Translations under genes and position numbers: made by a program
The notes under the pieces: model-generated
Databases searched by the model: none
Told to the model about the DNA's origin: nothing
The model's input: only the letters and a program-made list of their open reading frames with translations
DNA from: Azolla caroliniana
Taxonomy: Eukaryota > Polypodiophyta
Reading direction: 5' to 3'
NCBI GenBank assembly: GCA_043228905.1
Contig: JBHGNT010000013.1
Coordinates: 10,726,001 to 10,790,000 of the forward strand
DNA: 64,000 bases
Shown here: positions 46,469 to 54,648 of the stretch, piece after piece
Numbering within the stretch: position 1 is the stretch's first letter
How the letters are laid out: the number at the start of each line of letters is the position of its first letter

Positions 46469-47138
46469 TGTCGTGAAGAAAACCGCCCACAAGAGGAATC
46501 GGAGGAACAAGGCGTGGGAAACGGCTCTACACACACGCGCGCCAAGAAGTACATACGAGGATCCTAGGTGGGTAGATTCGGTTGGTATGCAGTTAATGCC
46601 AAACGGCCTCTTGACGGGATATAAAAAGGAAGAGGAAGAATAGGAAAAGATATCTCGCGGGGGGAGAGGACGAAGTGCTGCGGAACCGATTTCGGAGCTC
46701 CTCTTTCACTCCGGCTTTCTCGGTCTTCTGCTCCATCGCGTACCTGTGCAGGTTTCGAGGAGGCTTGCGCTGTTCCGTGGAACGCCCCGAGTGCGTCCTG
46801 CAGCACCTCCGACCTGTTTCCCTTTTTGTGCGTCGCAACATACAGGGGTCGGCATCTGTTCGCCGCCCCGTTCGTTTTCGTTAGTATCCATTCCGTGCCC
46901 CGCCGTGGGTTGTAATTCTTTGGTCTGTTATTTTCTTGCATTCATAACATATCTTTCGTTGTTGCGTCCATCTGCGTCGGCGTTTGTTTGTGATCTCCGT
47001 TTGTTGGGCCGTGTCCCTGTGCAATCTTCGGTTCTGTGTAATCGGGTCTCTCTCTTACTCCGCTCTCTCTTGCTCTTTGGTCCAAGACCCCCGTGGTCCC
47101 TCCTCCTTTCTGCACGCAAGGGCGTAGCAACCCCGACA
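46469..47138 (+). repeat. 5' LTR of A2
   Basis: 670 bp, TGTCGTGAAG...CCCCGACA. GGGATATAAAAAGG near 46616 is a good TATA box. Motif GTCCAAGACCCCCGTGGTCCC at 47080-47100, about 38 bp before the end. Confidence 0.93.
46616..46629 (+). promoter_or_regulatory. TATA box of the A2 5' LTR
   Basis: GGGATATAAAAAGG within U3; it would place the transcription start roughly 30 bp downstream, near 46650. Inferred from consensus only. Confidence 0.5.
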
Positions 47139-47141
47139 TCT

Positions 47142-47159
47142 TGGTGAACCCGACGTGAA
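47142..47159 (+). other. Primer-binding site of A2
   Basis: TGGTGAACCCGACGTGAA begins three bases after the LTR. It is not the methionine-tRNA type used by E, G, H, I and J. I could not match it to a tRNA from memory. Confidence 0.75.
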
Positions 47160-47181
47160 AGAGGCGGCAGAAGAGCAGGAA

Positions 47182-49308
47182 ATGAGGGGGTCGGATCTCG
47201 CAGAGGCCATGGCTTCGGCCGTGGATCGGATTGTAAACGCGCGCGAGAGCACCGATGCCCTCGACAGAGCTATTGAGGCGGTCGTCGGCACGATCGGCCG
47301 GTTCGATGGGAAAGATGCCACGAAGTATTTGGCGTCCTACGGTGCAGAGATGCTGATGCGGGACATTCCGGAAGAAAGGCGTCTTGCCGGATTTCCCCGA
47401 GTAGCGATGCCGAGCATCCATGCGGAGGTGCTCGAGGTGCGGACGGAGAGCCGTACCTGGGAGGAGTTCGAAGGTCGGCTCCTAGAGAAATACGGGCTGG
47501 ACGACGCGCTCCGGCTTTCGAAGCGAAGGTTCATGGAATGGGTGGAGTCCCCGGGGAAGGGAAGAAACGCGTCGGCGCTCCTCCGGGAGTTCGAGGAAAA
47601 CTTTGCGCGCCTTTCGGCGCTCGACCGAACCATCCTGGACACGAGCCGGGTCTTGCTGTTTGTCAAGTCGGTCGACGAGCGGGATCGGGAGCAAGTGGGC
47701 TTCTTGCTGGAAACCGAAGACGGGCTCACTACCGACTGGGCGGCTGTCAGGAAGGTCTGTGGCCGTTTCGACAAACGGCGAGAATGGGCGGATAACGGGG
47801 CGACCGGGTCGGGCTCGGTCGCAGCAAGGAAGCTCGAACCAGCGCCGCAGGTGCGCAAGGAAGAGACCCGGGAGTGGTTGGAAACCGGTTCGGCTTCGAC
47901 CGGCGTAGTCAGAGGCTCAACCGGAGGAGAGGCGCTGGAGGAATTGACGAAGGCGATAAAGGACCTCCAAATCGCGCAGGCCCGAAGGGAAGGAGGCGAA
48001 CCGGCTCGTGACCGACGGCCGGCGGCAGGAAACAGGTGCATGTGGTGCGATGAAGTCGGCCACATTCGGAAGGACTGCGGCGACTTCGCGGAGGCGCTGA
48101 GGAACAGGGTGGTGTACCTGTGGGAAGGACGGGTGCATGCCAGCGACACCCGAAGGGCCCTGAGCCGAAACGACGGAAAGGGTGGTATGAAAAGGGTGAT
48201 GGAAGAGGCGGCGGCCCGACACGCGGAAACAGTCCACTACTCGGCGTCAGCCGGCATTCGAGTCGGGGGCGGCGAGGCCCGGGGGGGAAGCAAAGCCGGA
48301 TTCTGGCCGACGATGCTGGAAGGCCTTGCCGGTGCAGGGCTTAAAAGGGAGGAATCGGACCGTGCGGAGAAACGGGTACGGGAGATGACCGGGTGGAGCG
48401 ACCCGGTCGAGGAAAAGACGGGCTTCGTGGAAGCCGCTTGCAGGAACTACGAGGCTCTGGTAGAAGAGAAGCGGGTGGGGAAACCTGGGACGACCGGGCC
48501 CTCACAACGATACGAGACCCGGTCCGGGCCACGACGGGACGAAGCCGGCGGGGCCGGTACGCGAGATAAACCCCAGAAGGGCGGGTATCGTCTGGGGACG
48601 GAGATAGAAAGAACCACGGACTTACGAAAGGTCCTGGAGGAACGGATCCTCGACAGCAAGGTGGAGCTGTCGTTACGAGAGGTGCTGGGAATCGCCAAGA
48701 AGGAGTTCCACGACTCCATCGTGGACTTGGTGAAACGGAAGAGGCTGTCGACGGAGACAGAACCGGAAAGACCGGTGGAAGTGCGGACGACGCACCTAGA
48801 CGACATGGCTCTGGGAGACGAGTGGGCGGAAAGCCACTATTCGAGACCACATTGGGCCCGAGCGACCACGGAAACCCCGGTGAAGATCGGCGATGTCCAG
48901 GAACCGGTGGTAGCTTTAGTAGACCACGGATCGGAGATCAATTTGATGTCCATGGACTTCTATAAGAAGGGCAAATGGCCGATCAACACCAAGCACGGGT
49001 GGAAAATAAGGGCAGCAACGCGCGCCACCGAGGAACTGCACGGGGCCTGTCCGAACGTGCGAGTCAAGATCGGCGACGTTGAGATTGACCAGCACTTCTT
49101 CGTGCAGGAGACGTCTTCGCACCCGGTCATTCTGGGAGAGCCGTACATCACGGCGGCGCGAATGGAGACCAAGGTGCTGGACAACGGTTCAGCCTATGCG
49201 CGGGTCAAGAGCCAGGACGGGCGCCATTCGGTCCAGTTTTTGACGGTCAGGCCGAACCACGAGCGTAACCGCGACTCCCTCGGTTCCGATAACCGAGAGG
49301 ATTTTTAG
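47182..49308 (+). CDS. Gag-protease protein of A2
   Basis: The first ATG of the open frame is at 47182 (MRGSDLAEAMASAV), giving 708 residues; the frame itself is open from 47155. The capsid-like part (FPRVAMPSIHAEVLEVRTES, LARLSALDRTILDT-like, LFVKSVDERDREQVGFLLE) is followed by a CCHC knuckle CMWCDEVGHIRKDC at about 48037-48078. The charged spacer is long. The protease domain carries VDHGSEINLMSMDFY at about 48919 and HPVILGEPYITAARM at about 49120. The catalytic triad reads DHG rather than DSG/DTG; element B has the same. The frame stops at TAG 49306-49308, immediately after a run of five T, with pol overlapping in the -1 frame. Confidence 0.9.
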   Translation: MRGSDLAEAMASAVDRIVNARESTDALDRAIEAVVGTIGRFDGKDATKYLASYGAEMLMRDIPEERRLAGFPRVAMPSIHAEVLEVRTESRTWEEFEGRLLEKYGLDDALRLSKRRFMEWVESPGKGRNASALLREFEENFARLSALDRTILDTSRVLLFVKSVDERDREQVGFLLETEDGLTTDWAAVRKVCGRFDKRREWADNGATGSGSVAARKLEPAPQVRKEETREWLETGSASTGVVRGSTGGEALEELTKAIKDLQIAQARREGGEPARDRRPAAGNRCMWCDEVGHIRKDCGDFAEALRNRVVYLWEGRVHASDTRRALSRNDGKGGMKRVMEEAAARHAETVHYSASAGIRVGGGEARGGSKAGFWPTMLEGLAGAGLKREESDRAEKRVREMTGWSDPVEEKTGFVEAACRNYEALVEEKRVGKPGTTGPSQRYETRSGPRRDEAGGAGTRDKPQKGGYRLGTEIERTTDLRKVLEERILDSKVELSLREVLGIAKKEFHDSIVDLVKRKRLSTETEPERPVEVRTTHLDDMALGDEWAESHYSRPHWARATTETPVKIGDVQEPVVALVDHGSEINLMSMDFYKKGKWPINTKHGWKIRAATRATEELHGACPNVRVKIGDVEIDQHFFVQETSSHPVILGEPYITAARMETKVLDNGSAYARVKSQDGRHSVQFLTVRPNHERNRDSLGSDNREDF

Positions 49309-52300
49309 AGAGGACTGCCAAGGCGTGGGGCCGCGACAGTCCGGATGCTCCGGGAAAACCCCACATTTGTACGATAAAACCGTGTACGACAGGTAGGGTA
49401 TTTTGCTTCTCCGACAGCGGAGCGTGTACGATAGTCGGCATCGGCGGCCGAGAGAAGACAAAGGCGGAGGGGAGACTTCGAGCGTGCGGAGTTCTCGGCC
49501 CTGACGAGGAAATCAACGGAGCCGTGGAGGCGGTTTCATTCGACGACACCTTGGGAATGCTGGGAAAGGTAGTCGAAGAAGGCCTTAACGAAGACCGGAC
49601 GATACCGGTGTGTTCCGAGGAGATGTACGGAGTCATCGCGGACTTCGGTCGAGGGCTCGAGTCAGTTCGGACGGCCCGCGTAGGCACCAAGTACAAGACT
49701 GTGGACCGGAAGGTAAGGCCAGTCGCGGCACCCTTACCGGAGGACAGCGCGTCGAGAATCAAAGGGGTTGCATCGGACCCTAGTCTACGGGATCCGGCCT
49801 GCATAGGGCACACCTTCACCGACGAGACGCTCCGAGAGCTCAAAATAGGTGGGGGCGGGTTCCTACTGCCTGCGGAGGAAGACCGGTTTCGGAGAATGCT
49901 CGGAAGGCACGGGAAAGCCTTCGCATTCTCGCCGGAGGAAATCGGGTGCGTTGACCCGACGATCGTGGAGCCGATGGTGATATTCACGGTACCGCATGTA
50001 CCATGGAATCTCAAGCCAATCCCGGTTCCGAGAGCTCACATCCCGAAGTTGATGGAGCTGCTGAGGCAGAAAGTTGATATGGGAATTCTCGAGCCGTCGA
50101 GCGCCCCATATTCGAATCGATGGTTCACCGTACCGAAGAAAAACGGTTCGTTGCGCTTCATCCAGGACCTGCAGCCGGTCAATCGAGTGACCATTCGGAA
50201 CGCAGGGATCGGACCGACCATAGACGAGTTCGCGGAGGCCTTCGCCGGAAGGTCAATTTACTCGGTCGGGGATCTATACTCAGGGTACGACCAGTTCCAG
50301 CTAGCCGTGGAGAGCAGAGACATTACGACGATGCGAACTCCCCTCGGCCTAGTTCGGATGTGTACACTGCCGCAAGGAGGGACCAACTCGGTGGCCCACA
50401 TGGTGAATGCGATGAACAAGGTTCTGAGGGACTGTATCCCGGACATCACCATGCCGTTTCTGGACGACATTCCGATCAAAGGATGCCCGGTGGAAGAAAG
50501 GGACGAGACGATCGGGCCGAACGGATGCCGGCGATTCGTAGCGACGCACATCGACGACTGCGAGAAGGTGCTGCAAAGGCTAGAGGATGCGAGACTCACC
50601 TTCTCCGGGGAGAAGTCGGCCTTCGGGCAGTCAGAAATCATGGTGGTCGGACACCTGTGCGGACCATATGGCCGGAAACCGTCTCCGGCAAAGGTAGAAG
50701 CCGTCTCCGCGATGAAGCCCGACTGCAGCTCGGTCACGGAAGTACGGAGATTCCTGGGGGCATGCGCGTTCTACCACATATGGATCCCGCATTACGCACA
50801 CGTCGCGGAGCCACTGTACGGGTTGCTGAAAAAGGGGCGAAGGTTCGAATGGCTGGACGAGCACGCGGAATCGGTCCGGAAGCTGAAAGAGGCCCTCGCA
50901 GCGGCACCGGCACTCCGGAAGGCGGTATACGGGAAGGGTACCCCGGTATTCATAACGGTGGATACCAGTCCGACCGGGATCGGATGGGTCGTGAACCAGG
51001 AAGACGAGGACGGCGATCGGTTTCCGATCCGATTCGGCGCGAAAGTCCTCAGTGAACGGCAGCGAGGATACGCCCAGGTTAAACGCGAACTCTGGGGTAT
51101 TGTTTCGGCGGTTAAGGCCGACAAAGACTACCTGATAGGGACAGAAGTGATCATCGAGACGGATTGCCTGCCGATTCTCGGTATGGTTTCCGGATGCGCG
51201 ACTCCGGACCTGGCGATGCTCAGGTGGATAGCGTACATCAAGTCCCTGGACCCGGAAATACGACACATTTCCGGGAAAGACAACGCCATGGCCGACATGC
51301 TTTCGAGGGCGAGGTTCGACGACGAGGGCGGCATGGTTTCGGAAGACGAAGAAGTCGGCGTGGATTTCTTCGAGACGGCACACATAACGACCGACGGGAT
51401 GAGCACTCCGGCGCTTAACGAGTTCGACGCGAGCAAGTACGACGGGGAGTGGCTGCAGATCGGCGGGTTTTTGAAGGCAATGACGCCCGATGCGTCATGG
51501 ACAAAGGACGAGGCCAACCGGATCCGGAAGAAAGCATACCGATTCTTTCTCCAAGATGGGCATTTGTGGAAGCACCCGAAGAAGAGGAACGGCGTCCCGC
51601 TCCGGGTGGTGGCGATGAAGGAAGAACAGGAGGAGCTACTGGCGGCCCACCACGACAGCCCTTGGGCTGGACACCGTGGAACGTGGGCGACATTTGAGAA
51701 GCTGAAGGGGAAGTACTGGTGGCCGGGATTGTACCGGGACGTGCATCGGTTCGTGTCAACTTGCGAGAGTTGTCAGATGCACTCGATAGTCCGACACCGG
51801 GACGGGCTTCGCCCTACGTACCCTCCGACTATCCACTTCAAATGGATGGTAGATCTGGTAACGATGCCAATGGGGGTAGGACAGATGCGGTATCTGGTCC
51901 TAGCGCGGGAAGACCTGACGAACCAGGTGGAAGGCCGAGCCCTTCAGAACAAGACGACCGCGGCCGTGTGTCGGTTCCTAATCGAGGACGTGATATGCCG
52001 GTACGGGTGCGTCGGGAAGATCGTGGCTGACCGAGGGGACTTGGACGCCGAAGAAGCCGCGGAGCTGTTCGACCGGCTGGGGGTCAAGCTCTCGCTCACC
52101 ACTGCGTACAATCCGGAGGCGAATGGAAAGGTGGAGCGCGGACACGGACCGATCGTCAAGGCGTTGGTTCGGGCATGCGGAGGCCGAATCGGTGACTGGC
52201 CGCGGCTCCTACCTTATGCCTTGTGGGCAGACCGGACCACGCACAGTTCGGTAACCGGGTACATGCCGACAGAGCTCATGTTCGGCCAGAAGCCGATCAT

Positions 52301-52787
52301 GCCGATTGAACGGACGATCTCCTCGTGGGCAACGGTCGACTGGAGGAACGAGATGAGCCGGGAGGAGTTGTTGGCCGCGCGTATACGACAGCTCGAGCGG
52401 AGACCGGAGGACGTGGCACTGGCTACGGAGAAGCTCCGGGTGGCGAGGACAAAGAACAAAGCCCGGTTCGACCGAACGCACCGGCTACGACCGAAGAAAA
52501 TCGACGAAGGTGACTGGGTGCTCGTCTACGACAACAGCCTCGACAACCAGCACCGAGCAACGCGGAAGTTCGCACAGAGATGGTTCGGGCCGTACACGGT
52601 ACAGAGCGCCAACGACAACGGGACGTATCATCTGGCGGAACTCGACGGTACGAGAATAGCGATACCCGTGGCCGGGAAGAGGATCAAAGCTTTCAAGAAG
52701 CGGCACGACAACGAACCCGACCCGATTCTCCTGGACAGCAGCGACGACCGATCCGAGGCCGAGGAAGGGCCGGCAGGCGAAGAGTAA
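49293..52787 (+). CDS. Pol polyprotein of A2 (RT, RNase H, integrase)
   Basis: Open in the -1 frame relative to gag from 49293, after a TAA at 49290-49292, to 52787: up to 1164 codons with no required ATG, so probably made by frameshifting. RT: SSAPYSNRWFTVPKKNGS near 50100, CTLPQGGTNSVAHMVNAMNK near 50362, and catalytic FLDD at 50457-50468. RNase H runs from FITVDTSPTGIG (about 50950) to ISGKDNAMADMLSRA (about 51268). Integrase: HHCC finger (HHDSPWAGH near 51648, CESCQMH near 51762), Asp in WMVDLV near 51850, Asp in VADRGD near 52024, Glu in GKVERGHG near 52125; DNA-binding end RWFGPYTVQSANDNGTYHL. Gypsy order with all catalytic residues present. No chromodomain seen. The RT and integrase wording (FLDDIPIKG, TAYNPEANGKVERGHG) recalls fungal Gypsy elements more than the common plant lineages; this is from memory. 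Confidence 0.92.
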   Translation, partial: PRGFLERTAKAWGRDSPDAPGKPHICTIKPCTTGRVFCFSDSGACTIVGIGGREKTKAEGRLRACGVLGPDEEINGAVEAVSFDDTLGMLGKVVEEGLNEDRTIPVCSEEMYGVIADFGRGLESVRTARVGTKYKTVDRKVRPVAAPLPEDSASRIKGVASDPSLRDPACIGHTFTDETLRELKIGGGGFLLPAEEDRFRRMLGRHGKAFAFSPEEIGCVDPTIVEPMVIFTVPHVPWNLKPIPVPRAHIPKLMELLRQKVDMGILEPSSAPYSNRWFTVPKKNGSLRFIQDLQPVNRVTIRNAGIGPTIDEFAEAFAGRSIYSVGDLYSGYDQFQLAVESRDITTMRTPLGLVRMCTLPQGGTNSVAHMVNAMNKVLRDCIPDITMPFLDDIPIKGCPVEERDETIGPNGCRRFVATHIDDCEKVLQRLEDARLTFSGEKSAFGQSEIMVVGHLCGPYGRKPSPAKVEAVSAMKPDCSSVTEVRRFLGACAFYHIWIPHYAHVAEPLYGLLKKGRRFEWLDEHAESVRKLKEALAAAPALRKAVYGKGTPVFITVDTSPTGIGWVVNQEDEDGDRFPIRFGAKVLSERQRGYAQVKRELWGIVSAVKADKDYLIGTEVIIETDCLPILGMVSGCATPDLAMLRWIAYIKSLDPEIRHISGKDNAMADMLSRARFDDEGGMVSEDEEVGVDFFETAHITTDGMSTPALNEFDASKYDGEWLQIGGFLKAMTPDASWTKDEANRIRKKAYRFFLQDGHLWKHPKKRNGVPLRVVAMKEEQEELLAAHHDSPWAGHRGTWATFEKLKGKYWWPGLYRDVHRFVSTCESCQMHSIVRHRDGLRPTYPPTIHFKWMVDLVTMPMGVGQMRYLVLAREDLTNQVEGRALQNKTTAAVCRFLIEDVICRYGCVGKIVADRGDLDAEEAAELFDRLGVKLSLTTAYNPEANGKVERGHGPIVKALVRACGGRIGDWPRLLPYALWADRTTHSSVTGYMPTELMFGQKPIMPIERTISSWATVDWRNEMSREELLAARIRQLERRPEDVALATEKLRVARTKNKARFDRTHRLRPKKIDEGDWVLVYDNSLDNQHRATRKFAQRWFGPYTVQSANDNGTYHLAELDGTRIAIPVAGKRIKAFKKRHDNEPDPILLDSSDDRSEAEEGPAGEE

Positions 52788-52859
52788 AGGCGGGCCGGTT
52801 TTCTCCGTGCCAACTTAATTTGGCGCATACCGGTGGATGCGCGGTTAGGTGGGGGCGGA

Positions 52860-53529
52860 TGTCGTGAAGAAAACCGCCCACAAGAGGAATCGGAGGAACA
52901 AGGCGTGGGAAACGGCTCTACACACACGCGCGCCAAGAAGTACATACGAGGATCCTAGGTGGGTAGATTCGGTTGGTATGCAGTTAATGCCAAACGGCCT
53001 CTTGACGGGATATAAAAAGGAAGAGGAAGAATAGGAAAAGATATCTCGCGGGGGGAGAGGACGAAGTGCTGCGGAACCGATTTCGGAGCTCCTCTTTCAC
53101 TCCGGCTTTCTCGGTCTTCTGCTCCATCGCGTACCTGTGCAGGTTTCGAGGAGGCTTGCGCTGTTCCGTGGAACGCCCCGAGTGCGTCCTGCAGCACCTC
53201 CGACCTGTTTCCCTTTTTGTGCGTCGCAACATACAGGGGTCGGCATCTGTTCGCCGCCCCGTTCGTTTTCGTTAGTATCCATTCCGTGCCCCGCCGTGGG
53301 TTGTAATTCTTTGGTCTGTTATTTTCTTGCATTCATAACATATCTTTCGTTGTTGCGTCCATCTGCGTCGGCGTTTGTTTGTGATCTCCGTTTGTTGGGC
53401 CGTGTCCCTGTGCAATCTTCGGTTCTGTGTAATCGGGTCTCTCTCTTACTCCGCTCTCTCTTGCTCTTTGGTCCAAGACCCCCGTGGTCCCTCCTCCTTT
53501 CTGCACGCAAGGGCGTAGCAACCCCGACA
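52860..53529 (+). repeat. 3' LTR of A2
   Basis: 670 bp, no difference from the 5' LTR noticed. Motif at 53471-53491. Followed by ACGT and the resumed leader of Copia J. Confidence 0.93.
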
Positions 53530-53637
53530 ACGTGCTACGTAGCGACGCTACAATAGCCGATAGCCGTATTTTGTCGTCGGCGTCTTGAACACACAATCAC
53601 GGAGTCGGGTGGGCTTAGTTGATTTTCTAAACCACAC

Positions 53638-53649
53638 GCTCTGATACCA
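53638..53649 (-). other. Primer-binding site of Copia J
   Basis: Minus-strand TGGTATCAGAGC directly abuts the LTR end at 53650. It links this LTR with the J gag at 46412 across the A2 insertion. Confidence 0.85.
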
Positions 53650-54134
53650 TGTTAAGAATTAGGTAATTAACTATGGGTTAATTAGTACCTTATTATGTGT
53701 TAAGAATTAGGTGATTAACTACGGGTTAATTAGTATCTAATTATGTGATTAGTTGATAAGTGGAAGATTAAGTGATATGTGTGTTTATGTGTGTGAGAGG
53801 AAGAGAGAGAGGAAGATACACTTATGAACAACACAAGATGGGGGATGAGTAACTATATTAGAAAGCATCATCATCATCAAATACAAAAATACCCACAATG
53901 AGGTATATATAGATCTCATGTGCAAGGGTGCACATGTGTGAGCAGAATATAGGTACAAGGGTATAAGTCCTATATTAAATGTACTTGAGAGTGGAGGATC
54001 TAGAATATCCCACTAAGTACAAGGTCCTATTTAAGGCGTTATAGTCAACACTCCTAACTAGATTCTATCTAGGTAACTACGAAGTTACATGGTTGACTAA
54101 ATAACTAAACTAAGTTGAGCTTGATATCTCAACA
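53650..54134 (-). repeat. 5' LTR of Copia J
   Basis: 485 bp, minus sense TGTTGAGATATC...ATTCTTAACA. The end holds a 48-bp tandem duplication (TGTTAAGAATTAGG starting at 53650 and 53698). TATATATAGATC near 53903 is TATA-like. The partner LTR is lost because J is truncated near 45030. Confidence 0.8.
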
Positions 54135-54171
54135 AGTTATTACTTATTTTTCCTAAAAAAGATTTAGATAT

Positions 54172-54576
54172 TGTTGAGAGACAAGCTCAACATCGGCCGG
54201 ATCGGCTGAAGAAGCCGAGGACCGGATCGGTTGGGATCGATCGGTTAGGCCGAGTGCATAAACCGGGAGGTCATTAGGAAAGATATTCCATGAGGAATAT
54301 ATTTGGGAGTTAGTGTAGGAGCTCTTAATGAGCATTGAAGTATTGTCAGTACTTCTGTCAGTCCTTCTAGGACTTATATAAAAGTGTTCATGGAACACAC
54401 ATATGTATAGAGTGTGGTGAATAGAGATTGTGTACTTCTGTTATATTTTTTGTGTCTTCTCTCTCACTCTCTCTGTCTCTCCCGCGTATACCGTGTAAGC
54501 TCAAGCTCTCCATTGAACCTGAGTTTCCTTCCTTCTATTCAGTGTTCATACTTGCTTCTGCACGCTACTTTTTACA
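54172..54576 (+). repeat. 5' LTR of Copia I
   Basis: 405 bp starting TGTTGAGAGACAAGCTCAACAT and ending TTTTTACA. Primer site TGGTATCTGAGC at 54577-54588. TTATATAAAAGTG near 54373 is a good TATA box. Confidence 0.8.
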
Positions 54577-54648
54577 TGGTATCTGAGCGCGAGGGTTGAG
54601 AACCTCTCTGCAGCCGACACAGCTTGACGAAGAAGAACAAGAAGAACG

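Larger units (their letters stand above)
46469..53529 (+). mobile_element. Apparently intact Gypsy-type element A2
   Basis: 670-bp LTRs (46469-47138, 52860-53529) with no difference noticed, 4-bp target duplications ACGT (46465-46468, 53530-53533), primer site at 47142 and polypurine tract GGTGGGGGCGGA before 52860. Gag-protease and pol are open, in frames offset by -1. Inserted in the leader of Copia J. The absence of LTR divergence implies very recent insertion. Confidence 0.93.

Noticed and set aside
49524-49526. GTG at 49524 as the start of A2 pol
   Set aside because: The frame is open upstream to 49293 and no ATG is needed; pol is more likely made as a gag fusion by frameshift.
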